From Corynebacterium suranareeae (GTDB taxonomy: Bacteria; Actinomycetota; Actinomycetes; Mycobacteriales; Mycobacteriaceae): a DNA stretch of 64,000 nucleotides. Below, one piece after another: positions 10,152 through 18,932 of the stretch. The position numbers and the translations under genes were made by a program. Below the pieces are notes generated by a model, which worked only from the letters and a program-made list of their open reading frames with translations, made no database searches and was not told the DNA's origin. Within the stretch, counting starts at the first letter, position 1; the number at the start of each line of letters is the position of its first letter. The stretch covers positions 3,100,001-3,164,000 of the forward strand of contig NZ_AP017369.1 of NCBI RefSeq assembly GCF_002355155.1. Direction: 5' to 3'.

Positions 10152-10762
10152 GACTGCTTTCCTACCCACAAGGCAATATCTAGTGCGGACCACACAACAG
10201 CGGCGATCAAAAGAATGGCTGTGACGGTAAACAGCGTCTTCTTCCACGGCACTTCTGTATAAAAGCCGGTTGATTTTCGTTCATTGACGGTCGATATGTA
10301 CTTACCGATGGAAAGCACACTCAAGATTCCTGCCAACACCCAGGCAGTTACTGCCACAATGAAAAAGAGGTTATCGGTGGCCACTGGCGCACCAAAAGTA
10401 ATCCACGCATTGAGTCCAAGGCTGATCAGCCCTAAGACTAGGCCGGGGAGAATCCATTCAGTGGGTGCTGATTGAAGTCGCCCACCTGCTCGCCTCCTCC
10501 CCGAGGAGCTGCCTAAGGAGCTGCCTGTGGAGCTTCCCGGTGCGGGGCTTTGTGGCGCGGCATGGGGCGTCGAAAAGCCTGATGGTGAACCAGAAGAACC
10601 TGCTGGTGTGAACCCGCCCGAAGTCCCTCCCGTAAACCCGCCTGAAGAACCACCAAAACCACCACTTTGTGATCCTCCACCAAAACCAGACTGTCCACCG
10701 GAGAATCCTCCAGAGGAAGAACCAAACGTCCCTCCGGGTGACTGGTTAAATCCTTGTGACAT
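10145..10762 (-). CDS. Gly/Phe/Ser-rich three-span membrane protein, first gene of the cluster
   Basis: A 205-residue protein. Residues 1-95 are low complexity with repeated GGF and SGGF units (SGGFGGSSGGFTGGTSGGF), ending in a basic patch (GRRRAGGR). Three hydrophobic segments follow at about 103-123, 131-152 and 176-201. By the positive-inside rule the repeat region should be cytoplasmic. The composition closely resembles the last 35 residues of the vWA protein encoded immediately downstream, which also should face the cytoplasm. The gene overlaps the vWA start (ATGGTGA). It lies 265 bp from the divergent peptidase gene, so the cluster promoter is probably in that gap. Confidence 0.8.
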   Translation of the reverse strand: MSQGFNQSPGGTFGSSSGGFSGGQSGFGGGSQSGGFGGSSGGFTGGTSGGFTPAGSSGSPSGFSTPHAAPQSPAPGSSTGSSLGSSSGRRRAGGRLQSAPTEWILPGLVLGLISLGLNAWITFGAPVATDNLFFIVAVTAWVLAGILSVLSIGKYISTVNERKSTGFYTEVPWKKTLFTVTAILLIAAVVWSALDIALWVGKQSW

Positions 10763-11027
10763 CAGCTACTCCGCACGTGAATAAATAACCGAAACTTTAA
10801 ACCTGCCAAGTTTCCTTGAGATTTTCCTTCTTCTTCGACCTTTTCTTGTTTGCCTAATATAACTCACGGGGTGGACACGCCACGCGCCTTAATCCACATA
10901 GACTGTAAATTTTTTCGAACACCTCCTGCGTACCGCTTTGCGCTTTCACCTGCTACACCTGCAAAAATAGCGGTTTTTATGATCCTTTCCGTAACTTGGT
11001 GGCTTTTCGTATATAAGGTGGAAAAGC
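10763..11027. promoter_or_regulatory. Divergent promoter region between the tubulin-like cluster and the M20 peptidase
   Basis: A 265-bp AT-rich gap between outward-facing genes. A TATATAAG element near 11010-11017 lies just upstream of the peptidase ATG and is a plausible -10 box, which would give a very short leader. The promoter of the leftward cluster must also lie here or nearby, but I could not pick a convincing -10/-35 pair for it. Confidence 0.4.
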
Positions 11028-12401
11028 ATGACCCAATTCGAAAATGTGCAAGAACTTAAAGCAAACATCGAAAGCCAACGCGAGCAGATCTTTACCCAGT
11101 TGAAAGAGATCGTTTCCTTCAACTCCGTGCACAGCGACCCCAACCTGTTAGACGATTATGCAGGTGCAAAAGATTGGGTTAAATCAACCCTGAGCGATGC
11201 TGGTCTATCTGTCAGCGAATTCCCCGCAGAAGATGGAACCACCAACTTCATTGCCACCCGAAAGGGCACTGAAGGCGCTCCCACAGTCCTGCTGTACAGC
11301 CACTTTGATGTTGTTCCTTCCGGCCCGCTTGATCTGTGGGACACCAATCCTTTTGAACTCACCGAGCGCGATGCGGGCCATGGAACACGCTGGTACGGAC
11401 GAGGCGCTGCGGACTGCAAGGGCAATTTGGTTATGCACCTCGCCGCTCTTCGCGCTGTGGAAGCCAGCGGAAACACTGACCTCAACCTCACCTACGTCGT
11501 CGAAGGCTCAGAGGAAATGGGAGGCGGAGCACTCAGCGCGCTCATCAAGGACAAGCCTTCGCTTTTCGACGCCGATGTCATCCTCATTGCCGACAGCGGA
11601 AACGCAGCAGTGGGCACCCCAACATTAACCACGACCCTGCGAGGTGGCGGCCAGGTCACCGTCACGGTGAACACACTTGAAGGCGCAGTGCACTCCGGCC
11701 AATATGGCGGTGCTGCTCCTGATGCTGTTGCTGCGCTCGTTCGTGTTCTAGACACCTTGCGCGATGAGCATGGCCGCACCGTCATTGATGGTGTTAACAC
11801 CACCGCGAATTGGGAAGGCGAGCCGTATGATCCAGAAACTTTCCGCAGCGATGCCGGAATTTTGGATGGTGTAGAGATCATGGGCGACGGCGACAACCCA
11901 GCAAGCATGCTGTGGTCAAGGCCTGCTATTTCCATCACTGGATTTACCTCTACCCCGGTGGCAGAGGCACTCAATGCTGTTCCAGCGACCGCATCGGCCA
12001 AGCTCAACCTTCGAGTCCCAGCAGGGCTTGAAGCAAACGAGGTGGCACAGAAGCTGAAGGATCACCTGATCAAGCACACTCCATGGGGAGCAAAGATCAC
12101 GGTAGATATCGATGACATCAATCAGCCTTTCTCCACCGATATCACCGGCCCTGCAATGTCCACTCTGGCGTCGTGCCTCAGTGTCGCCTACGACGGCAAG
12201 GATCTTGTCACTGAGGGCAGCGGTGGATCCATTCCACTGTGCACTGAGTTAATTGAGATCAACCCAAAGGCAGAATTAGCGCTTTATGGCGTGGAGGAAC
12301 CACTCACCGTTATCCACTCCGCTAATGAATCTGTTGACCCCAATGAGATTCGTGATATCGCCACAGCCGAGGCATTGTTCCTGCTCAACTATGCTAAGTA
12401 G
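11028..12401 (+). CDS. M20-family metallopeptidase (dipeptidase or succinyl-diaminopimelate desuccinylase-like)
   Basis: A 457-residue zinc aminoacylase/peptidase of the ArgE/DapE/CPG2 family. Metal and catalytic residues are all present: H92 and D94 in SHFDVV, D129 in GAADCKG, the Glu pair in SEEMGG (about 162-163), Asp in IADSGN, and His in VIHSANES near the C-terminus. A dimerisation lid domain lies between about 205 and 330 (GAVHSGQYGG). Substrate cannot be read from sequence. In corynebacteria such genes are often labelled dapE-like, but this one stands alone, away from lysine genes, and a broad dipeptidase is equally likely. It is monocistronic, with a strong terminator 40 bp downstream. 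Confidence 0.85.
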   Translation: MTQFENVQELKANIESQREQIFTQLKEIVSFNSVHSDPNLLDDYAGAKDWVKSTLSDAGLSVSEFPAEDGTTNFIATRKGTEGAPTVLLYSHFDVVPSGPLDLWDTNPFELTERDAGHGTRWYGRGAADCKGNLVMHLAALRAVEASGNTDLNLTYVVEGSEEMGGGALSALIKDKPSLFDADVILIADSGNAAVGTPTLTTTLRGGGQVTVTVNTLEGAVHSGQYGGAAPDAVAALVRVLDTLRDEHGRTVIDGVNTTANWEGEPYDPETFRSDAGILDGVEIMGDGDNPASMLWSRPAISITGFTSTPVAEALNAVPATASAKLNLRVPAGLEANEVAQKLKDHLIKHTPWGAKITVDIDDINQPFSTDITGPAMSTLASCLSVAYDGKDLVTEGSGGSIPLCTELIEINPKAELALYGVEEPLTVIHSANESVDPNEIRDIATAEALFLLNYAK

Positions 12402-12441
12402 ACCCCGAACCGGGAATTAACAAAGCAATCTTCACAGAATT

Positions 12442-12468
12442 AACCACCCCCTAATGGGGTGGTTTTTT
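12442..12468 (+). terminator. Rho-independent terminator of the M20 peptidase gene
   Basis: A perfect 9-bp stem (AACCACCCC / GGGGTGGTT) with a five-base loop is followed by a run of T. It starts 40 bp after the stop codon. Confidence 0.9.
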
Positions 12469-12488
12469 CATTGCTCAAAAAGAGTGTC

Positions 12489-12517
12489 TTGATTCACTTT
12501 GTGACGACGGTTACCAT
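12489..12517 (+). promoter_or_regulatory. Candidate promoter of the LeuA-domain gene
   Basis: TTGATT (12489-12494) and TACCAT (12512-12517) are separated by 17 bases, close to sigma-A spacing. Transcription from here would give a leader of roughly 215 nt before the ATG at 12741. Confidence 0.45.
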
Positions 12518-12568
12518 AGCCAACGTGACTAAAAACATTGACCTTAAGCGAGTAGCCAAGGCTACGTA

Positions 12569-12608
12569 CCCTACTGCGGGATAGAAGGACTGGCTCCCCG
12601 CACTAGGG
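12569..12608 (+). ncRNA. Strong hairpin in the leader of the LeuA-domain gene
   Basis: CCCTACTGCGGG (12569-12580) pairs with CCCGCACTAGGG (12597-12608), giving 11 pairs broken by one C-C mismatch. The 16-base loop contains AGAAGGA, a Shine-Dalgarno-like motif. A second small hairpin, GTAGC-CAAG-GCTAC, lies just upstream. The pair sits in a 339-bp gap with no gene. It is not a terminator, as no T run follows. It could be a cis-regulatory leader or a small RNA. Confidence 0.45.
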
Positions 12609-12740
12609 AAGTAGTCGTTAATCAACACCAAGAAGCTTAAGAGTCGGTCCTCCACCTAACAGGATCTTTCACACCCATCTTTTCCATATCCAGAGAAGAT
12701 CGATCCTCCCCTCTTTTTTCAGACGCAAAGGACCGTGTCA

Positions 12741-13301
12741 ATGTCTCTCTACACCTATACCCAAAGCACCCGTCGCTCCACCATCGTCGAGTTCCGCCGC
12801 GAACAAACTCGCAACCACACCATGGAACCAATCCAGGCAGAGCCACGGATTTACGCTGATGACCCCTTCCGCGCACGCTTCGGCCACCAACTGCCACGCG
12901 GACTCCGCGAGGAAGCACGCGGCATGGAATGGCGCACCTTCACCAACACTTATGCCCCAACCGGCAACCTACGCATCAGCAACTTAGAATCCTCCGCACG
13001 CCGTGGTGGCATGTTCCACTTCACCGCCACCCTAATCAACAACAACCAGGGCGAGCGCACCACCACCGACGCTCAGATCATGGCAACAGGCCCGGTCTCC
13101 GCATGCACAAATTTGCTTGCCGACGCCGGCCGTCGCGTTGAAATCCTCGAATTCCACCAATTCGACATCTTTGAAGCAACCGTCACCTTCATCTACACCT
13201 GCAACAACGTTTCCCGCACCTGGGCAATGGGCTTTGGCGGTAACCCTGAGCAATCTGCAGCTTCCGCAATGAGCTCCGCAGCCCACCTCCTATACGGTTA
13301 A
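12741..13301 (+). CDS. Orphan LeuA C-terminal (allosteric) domain-like protein
   Basis: A 186-residue soluble protein. The start is the ATG at 12741 because AAAGGA at 12727-12732 is ideally spaced for it and too close to the in-frame GTG at 12735. Residues ~63-186 follow the pattern of the regulatory domain of 2-isopropylmalate synthase: a Trp/Phe/Tyr lead-in (EWRTFTNTY), FTATLINN, GPVSACTNLLADAG, VEILEFHQF, and a last helix with WAMGF and SAASAMSSAAHLL. The catalytic TIM barrel is missing and no leu gene is nearby. In LeuA this domain binds leucine, so a leucine-sensing or LeuA-interacting role is possible. That is inference. A structured leader precedes it. Confidence 0.75.
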   Translation: MSLYTYTQSTRRSTIVEFRREQTRNHTMEPIQAEPRIYADDPFRARFGHQLPRGLREEARGMEWRTFTNTYAPTGNLRISNLESSARRGGMFHFTATLINNNQGERTTTDAQIMATGPVSACTNLLADAGRRVEILEFHQFDIFEATVTFIYTCNNVSRTWAMGFGGNPEQSAASAMSSAAHLLYG

Positions 13302-13316
13302 GCAACGCTTTCTTTT

Positions 13317-13350
13317 GATTCCCCGGGTGCCCTCACTGCACCGGGGAATC
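13317..13350 (+). terminator. Terminator-like hairpin after the LeuA-domain gene
   Basis: GATTCCCCGGGTGC pairs with GCACCGGGGAATC, a 13-14 bp stem with one bulge and a 7-base loop. Only a weak T run follows (AACTATTTT). A TTTT precedes it, so it could also work on the other strand. The remaining ~330 bp up to mrpA hold no gene. Confidence 0.65.
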
Positions 13351-13551
13351 AACTATTTTCCAGGAAAGTTCAAAAAATCCACCAAAATACCTTTGACCTG
13401 GAACAACTGGTTTCAACTTCGCGCAACAGACCCTTATATATACAGTGCAATTCAAAATTCCATTGGGATCTCAGTCAAGACACAGGTAGACTGCCCTCTG
13501 TATTGGTCGCGCCCTGTGCGACGCCGACTGAGCTTTAAATGTGTTTCTCGG

Positions 13552-13617
13552 TTGACAGACTAGGTTTCTTTATTTCAAAAAAATCGATGTGTGTTGCTAG
13601 CTGGGGGTAGCACACAC
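13552..13617 (+). promoter_or_regulatory. mrp upstream region: TTGACA box and inverted repeat
   Basis: A perfect -35 consensus TTGACA lies at 13552-13557, but no convincing -10 follows at the right distance. Downstream, GTGTGTTGCTA (13589-13599) and TAGCACACAC (13608-13617) form an imperfect inverted repeat with one bulge. It lies 68 bp before the mrpA start and is either an operator or a leader hairpin. Confidence 0.4.
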
Positions 13618-13684
13618 GTTGGCGTTGCTGTTTGGTGTGGCTCCAGAATAAATCCAACACGCGCAAAGGGGAACTGGAGAACAC

Positions 13685-16600
13685 GTGCTCATTCTTTTTC
13701 TCGCGCTCACTGCAGCCGCAGTAGTCGCCCCCGCTTTAATCCGAACTCTTGGCCGTCCAGCATTTGGACTTTTGGCACTCATCCCTGCCACCGGTTTCTT
13801 CTGGGTGCTCACAGAGTTCATTAAAGGCACCTTCAAAGATGGGGGCGCGCTGAGTCTTCACTATGAGTGGATGCCTTCCGCACACCTAGACATTGATTTC
13901 CGCATGGACTCCCTTGCGGCGCTATTCTCATTGATCGTCCTGGGTGTCGGCGCGTTAGTGCTTCTTTATTGTTGGGGTTATTTTGACTCCAACCCGGGCC
14001 GCCTCAGCGCCTTCGGCGCAGAACTCGTCGCCTTCGCCATGGCGATGTTTGGTTTGGTTATTTCAGACAACATCCTGTTGATGTACGTCTTCTGGGAAAT
14101 CACGTCCGTTTTATCCTTCCTTTTGGTCGGCTACTACGGCGAGCGTGCATCATCCAGGCGCTCTGCTGGCCAAGCCCTCATGGTCACCACCTTGGGTGGA
14201 CTATCCATGCTGGTGGGCATCATTTTGGTGGGAACCCAAGCAGGCGTGTGGAAATTCTCTGATATTCCCGCATACTCAGGTTCGTGGGCTGATGTGCCAT
14301 ATATCGCTACAGCAGCCGCACTGATTCTGGCGGGTGCTTTGTCCAAATCAGCCATTGCACCAACCCACTTCTGGCTTCCTGGCGCAATGGCCGCACCTAC
14401 CCCAGTCTCTGCATACCTGCACTCTGCGGCGATGGTGAAAGCTGGTATCTACCTGGTTGCACGCCTATCTCCCGACTTGAACGTGGTGGGTTCGTGGTAC
14501 CTGATTATCATTCCGCTTGGCATGCTGACCATGATCATGGGCGGTTGGATGGCGCTGCGCCAAAAGGATCTCAAGTTGATCCTTGCCTACGGTACGGTCT
14601 CCCAGCTTGGTTTTATTATTTCCGTGGTGGGAATCGGTACTCGTGAGGCTTTGCTTGCAGGCCTTGCTCTTACCGTTGCGCACTCGTTGTTCAAAGCAAC
14701 GCTGTTTATGATCGTCGGCGCGATTGACCACACCACAGGTACGCGCGATATCAATAAGCTATCTGGTTTGTGGCGCAAGATCCCAGTACTTTTTGTAGTC
14801 GCAGCCATTTCAGCTGCTTCGATGGCAGGTATTCCACCGCTGTTTGGGTTCATTGCCAAAGAAACTGCATTAGACGCCGTGCTCAATGAACAAATGCTGC
14901 ACGGTATGCCAGGACGGTTGATGCTAGCTGGAATCGTGTTGGGTTCGATTTTCACCATGGCATATTCCTGCTACTTCCTTTACGAGGCTTTTGCCACCAA
15001 ACACTCCAAGTTCCCAGAGACCAACGGTGTTTCACCAGCGGTTGCATCCATGCACCCAGTGAAGTTCAAGCTGTGGATCGCGCCAGTTATCTTGGCAATC
15101 CTCACGGTTTCTTTTGGTGTATTCCCCAAGCCGGTCTCCGAAGCGATTGTTACCCACTTAGACAATGTGACGCCATCGCATGATGAGGCGCATACCTACC
15201 TGGCGCTGTGGCACGGATTGAATGTGCCGCTGCTGTTGTCAGTGGTGATCATTATTTCTGGATTTATTATCTTCTGGGAACGTGCCACCGTTGAACGTCT
15301 GCGTCCAAATACCGCAGCATTTGGTAGCGCCGATACCGCCTATGATGCGATCCTGGACGGATTGCGCGTGCTGTCCCACCGCCTGACTGCATCCACACAG
15401 CGTGGTTCATTGACCTTGAACATCGGTGTGATTTTCTTCGTGCTTGCATTAGTACCGTTGATCGCGTTGATTACTGGCGAACGCAATGTGGTGCGCATGG
15501 AGCTCTGGGATACCCCAGTGCAAGGGTTCATCGCAGCGATCATCATCGTGGTGGCCATTGTGGCAACCACCATGGACAATCGCCTTTCTGCGTTGATTTT
15601 GGTGGGTGTTACCGGCTATGGCATCGCGGTCATTTTCGCCCTCCACGGCGCACCTGATCTGGCACTGACTCAGGTGCTGGTGGAAACCATCATCATGGTT
15701 GTGTTCATGCTTGTGCTGCGCAAGATGCCCACAGAAGTCGCGTGGAAACCAGAACCAAAGCAGTCTCGCGCACGTGCCTGGCTTGCTGCTGCAACGGGAC
15801 TGTCTGTAGTGATCATCACTATCTTCGCCATGAATGCGCGTACTGCTCAACCAATCTCGGTGTACATGCAAGATTTGGCATATGAGATCGGCCATGGAGC
15901 AAACACCGTCAACGTGTTGCTGGTGGATCTGCGTGGTTTTGATACCTTCGGTGAGATCTCTGTTCTGGTGATTGCTGCCACCGGTATTGCCTCCCTGGTC
16001 TACCGAAACAGAAGTTTCCGCAAGGATTCTCGCAGGCCCACCTTGGCAACCACTGGGCGTCGTTGGTTGGCTGCTGCTGTTGATACAGAACGTGCACAGA
16101 ACCGTTCCCTCATGGTTGATGTAGCAACACGTATCCTCTTCCCAGCCATGATGATGTTGTCGGTGTACTTCTTCTTCGTTGGACACAACGCACCCGGTGG
16201 CGGTTTCGCCGGTGGTCTTGTGGCATCATTGGCGTTCTCCCTGCGTTACCTCGCCGGTGGACGTGAAGAACTAGAAGAAGCCCTGCCAGTTGATGCTGGC
16301 AGAATCCTCGGCACTGGACTGTCGGTCTCTGCAGTAGCGCTGCTTTGGCCAATGGTGCTGTTGGGTGAACCACCATTAACCTCCCACATTTGGGATCTCA
16401 CCTTGCCACTCATTGGTGATATCCACATTGCATCCGCGTTGATCTTTGACCTCGGCGTTTACCTCATCGTGATCGGATTGACCATGCACATCCTCAACAG
16501 CCTGGGCGGCCAGCTCGACCGCGATGAGGAAATGCGTAAGCAGCGTGCTCGTGACCGTGCGCGCCGCTTGGCGCGCAACCAGCGTCGAGAAGCAGCAACC

Positions 16601-16744
16601 GTGGGTGCTCGCAGGTCAAATGAAAAATCTGCACGCCAAATGCCTACGATTCGGCCTCCCGGAGCAGACACCGAGCCGGTGGCTGAAAACGGTGAGAACG
16701 AAACGTCGATAAGCACAAAGCGCATTAAGCAGGAAGGAAAATAA
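13685..16744 (+). CDS. mrpA: Mrp Na+/H+ antiporter subunit A fused to subunit B
   Basis: A 1019-residue polytopic protein from a GTG start preceded by GGAG. The N-terminal ~500 residues are the NuoL-like proton antiporter domain (e.g. YVFWEITSVLSFLLVGYYG; LPGAMAAPTPVSAYLHSAAM). The MrpA C-terminal region follows, with GAPDLALTQVLVE near 660. About residues 810-950 are a complete MrpB/MnhB domain (HNAPGGGFAGGLVASLAF), so A and B are one polypeptide. The last ~75 residues are a charged tail rich in Arg. It is the first gene of six with 3-bp gaps or overlaps. Mrp complexes export Na+ in exchange for H+ and support pH and salt tolerance. Confidence 0.95.
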   Translation: MLILFLALTAAAVVAPALIRTLGRPAFGLLALIPATGFFWVLTEFIKGTFKDGGALSLHYEWMPSAHLDIDFRMDSLAALFSLIVLGVGALVLLYCWGYFDSNPGRLSAFGAELVAFAMAMFGLVISDNILLMYVFWEITSVLSFLLVGYYGERASSRRSAGQALMVTTLGGLSMLVGIILVGTQAGVWKFSDIPAYSGSWADVPYIATAAALILAGALSKSAIAPTHFWLPGAMAAPTPVSAYLHSAAMVKAGIYLVARLSPDLNVVGSWYLIIIPLGMLTMIMGGWMALRQKDLKLILAYGTVSQLGFIISVVGIGTREALLAGLALTVAHSLFKATLFMIVGAIDHTTGTRDINKLSGLWRKIPVLFVVAAISAASMAGIPPLFGFIAKETALDAVLNEQMLHGMPGRLMLAGIVLGSIFTMAYSCYFLYEAFATKHSKFPETNGVSPAVASMHPVKFKLWIAPVILAILTVSFGVFPKPVSEAIVTHLDNVTPSHDEAHTYLALWHGLNVPLLLSVVIIISGFIIFWERATVERLRPNTAAFGSADTAYDAILDGLRVLSHRLTASTQRGSLTLNIGVIFFVLALVPLIALITGERNVVRMELWDTPVQGFIAAIIIVVAIVATTMDNRLSALILVGVTGYGIAVIFALHGAPDLALTQVLVETIIMVVFMLVLRKMPTEVAWKPEPKQSRARAWLAAATGLSVVIITIFAMNARTAQPISVYMQDLAYEIGHGANTVNVLLVDLRGFDTFGEISVLVIAATGIASLVYRNRSFRKDSRRPTLATTGRRWLAAAVDTERAQNRSLMVDVATRILFPAMMMLSVYFFFVGHNAPGGGFAGGLVASLAFSLRYLAGGREELEEALPVDAGRILGTGLSVSAVALLWPMVLLGEPPLTSHIWDLTLPLIGDIHIASALIFDLGVYLIVIGLTMHILNSLGGQLDRDEEMRKQRARDRARRLARNQRREAATVGARRSNEKSARQMPTIRPPGADTEPVAENGENETSISTKRIKQEGK

Positions 16745-16747
16745 CAC

Positions 16748-17239
16748 ATGGTTGCCAATCTTTTCCTGCTTCTAGCAGCCGGAACGCTCGTGGCCGCAGG
16801 TGTGTATCTGCTGCTTGATCGCGCAATGACCAAAATGATTATGGGATTGATGCTGATCGGCAACGGCGCCAACGTCCTGATTCTTGTCGCCGGTGGCTCT
16901 GCTGGATCACCACCAATTTTGCACCGCGAAAGCGAAATCTACGGCGAGAAAATCGCCGACCCCCTTGCCCAAGCCATGATCCTGACTGCAATCGTGATTT
17001 CCATGGCTCTGACCGGCTTTATGCTGTCACTTGCATACCGCCAGTACCGTTACCGCACCGAGGACTTTATTGAAGATGACACCGAGGACGTTGCAATTAC
17101 TGTCCGACCAACCCTGGCTTCTGCTGCCCCTGACCACGATGCGTCCGATGACCCTGAGACTGGCCGCATGACCTCAGACGGTGATGAGTTTGGCCCAGAG
17201 TCCTTCGAAGCACCACTAAAGGGAGATAAGGATGACTAG
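16748..17239 (+). CDS. mrpC: Mrp Na+/H+ antiporter subunit C (NuoK-like)
   Basis: A 163-residue protein with three membrane spans in the first ~105 residues, including GLMLIGNGANVLILVAGG, typical of MrpC/NuoK. A soluble acidic tail of ~55 residues is longer than in most MrpC proteins (usually ~110-115 residues). It starts 3 bp after mrpA and overlaps mrpD by 8 bp. Confidence 0.93.
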   Translation: MVANLFLLLAAGTLVAAGVYLLLDRAMTKMIMGLMLIGNGANVLILVAGGSAGSPPILHRESEIYGEKIADPLAQAMILTAIVISMALTGFMLSLAYRQYRYRTEDFIEDDTEDVAITVRPTLASAAPDHDASDDPETGRMTSDGDEFGPESFEAPLKGDKDD

Positions 17240-18932
17240 TTTGTACGAAACTCTCGTCCCGCTGATCCCTTACATGGTTCCGCTGCCCGTAATTTTGCCG
17301 GCAGTAGCAGCGGCGTTGGCCCTGATTTTGTCCAAGTATCTGACTGCTCAGCGCACCATCACCATGGCGGTACTGCTGTTTCTGATCGGTCTGAATGCCT
17401 CCATGCTGTACGTGGTTGACCGCGAAGGTATTCAAACTTTGCAAATGGGCGGCTGGGATGCGCCCATTGGTATCACGCTTGTAGCAGACCGGCTTTCAGT
17501 ATCCATGCTGACGGTAAGTTCCATCGTGCTGTTTTCCGTCATGTGGTACGCCATTAGCCAGGGTATTCGCGACGGCGGCAAGGACGAACCGGTTGCGGTG
17601 TTCCTGCCTACCTACCTGCTTTTGTCCATGGGTGTAAACCTAGCGTTTCTCGCTGGCGATCTGTTTAACCTCTACGTTGGTTTCGAAGTGCTGCTGGTGG
17701 CATCGTATGTACTGCTGACCTTGGGGGCGTCGCCTGCGCGTGTGCGTTCAGGCGTAGGTTATGTGATGGTGTCCATGGCATCATCGATGGTGTTCCTCTT
17801 TGGGCTTGCCATGGTCTATGCATCAGTAGGAACCTTAAATATGGCGCACATTGGATTGCGCATGGAAGACGTGCCATCCGGTACCCGGTCCGCGATTTTC
17901 GCAGTCCTGTTGGTGGCTTTCGGTATTAAAGCCGCAGTATTCCCACTGGATTCTTGGTTGCCGGACTCCTACCCCACCGCACCATCGCTGGTTACTGCAG
18001 TGTTCGCAGGCCTTTTGACCAAGGTTGGTGTGTACTCCATCATTCGAGCGCGCTCCATCATCTTCACCGACGGATCCCTAGACACTATGCTCATGTGGGT
18101 AGCACTAGCCACCATGCTGATAGGTATTTTGGGTGCGATGGCCCAGAACGATATCAAGCGTTTATTGTCATTTACGCTTGTCAGCCACATCGGCTACATG
18201 ATCTTCGGCGTGGCTTTAGGATCAGCACAAGGTCTTTCCGGTGCGATCTTCTACGCGATCCACCACATTTTGGTCCAGACCTCCCTGTTCCTGGTTGTTG
18301 GACTTATCGAACGCCAAGCCGGTTCCTCATCACTGCGCCGACTTGGATCCCTTGCCTATATTTCCCCGCTGCTAGCCATCTTGTACTTCATTCCCGCCAT
18401 CAACTTGGGCGGAATCCCACCATTTTCCGGATTCCTGGGCAAAATCATGCTCATTGAAGCCGGTGCCCAAGATGGTGGCTGGCTGGCATGGGTACTTATC
18501 GCCGGAGCTGTCATTACTTCCCTGCTCACCCTGTACACCATGGTGTTGGTCTGGTCCAAGGCCTTTTGGCGCGACCGCAAAGACGCCCCAGATGGTGCAA
18601 CCGCTCTAGCAAGGCCAGCACCACTCGTTGATGTTCAAGACGAAGTTGCTGTCAAAGACCGCGACGATGTGGGACGGATGCCTTGGGGCATGGTCATGTC
18701 CACCGCAGTGCTGGTCTCTGCATCGCTTGCTGTATCTGTACTGGCCGGACCACTATCTTCTATCACCGGACGCGCCGCAGAATCCGCACAAGATGTAAAT
18801 ATCTACCGCACCGCAGTGCTTGGCCCCAACTACTTAGAGCCTTCACGCACCCTAGAAATGGAGCGTTACGACGCCAACCGCGATGACATCAACCACCGCG
18901 TAGGTGCCAACGGAACGGAGGAACAACCATGA
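17232..18932 (+). CDS. mrpD: Mrp Na+/H+ antiporter subunit D (NuoN/NuoM-like)
   Basis: A 566-residue polytopic protein of the proton antiporter family. Typical blocks are FNLYVGFEVLLVASYVLL, KAAVFPLDSWLPDSYPTAP (the conserved ion-path lysine region) and IKRLLSFTLVSHIGYM. The C-terminal ~60 residues are hydrophilic. The start overlaps mrpC by 8 bp and the end overlaps mrpE by 4 bp (ATGA). Confidence 0.95.
   Translation: MTSLYETLVPLIPYMVPLPVILPAVAAALALILSKYLTAQRTITMAVLLFLIGLNASMLYVVDREGIQTLQMGGWDAPIGITLVADRLSVSMLTVSSIVLFSVMWYAISQGIRDGGKDEPVAVFLPTYLLLSMGVNLAFLAGDLFNLYVGFEVLLVASYVLLTLGASPARVRSGVGYVMVSMASSMVFLFGLAMVYASVGTLNMAHIGLRMEDVPSGTRSAIFAVLLVAFGIKAAVFPLDSWLPDSYPTAPSLVTAVFAGLLTKVGVYSIIRARSIIFTDGSLDTMLMWVALATMLIGILGAMAQNDIKRLLSFTLVSHIGYMIFGVALGSAQGLSGAIFYAIHHILVQTSLFLVVGLIERQAGSSSLRRLGSLAYISPLLAILYFIPAINLGGIPPFSGFLGKIMLIEAGAQDGGWLAWVLIAGAVITSLLTLYTMVLVWSKAFWRDRKDAPDGATALARPAPLVDVQDEVAVKDRDDVGRMPWGMVMSTAVLVSASLAVSVLAGPLSSITGRAAESAQDVNIYRTAVLGPNYLEPSRTLEMERYDANRDDINHRVGANGTEEQP

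Noticed and set aside
15449..16186. A 245-residue His/Gln-rich frame opposite mrpA
   Set aside because: Its composition is the complement of hydrophobic codons in mrpA; no start signal.
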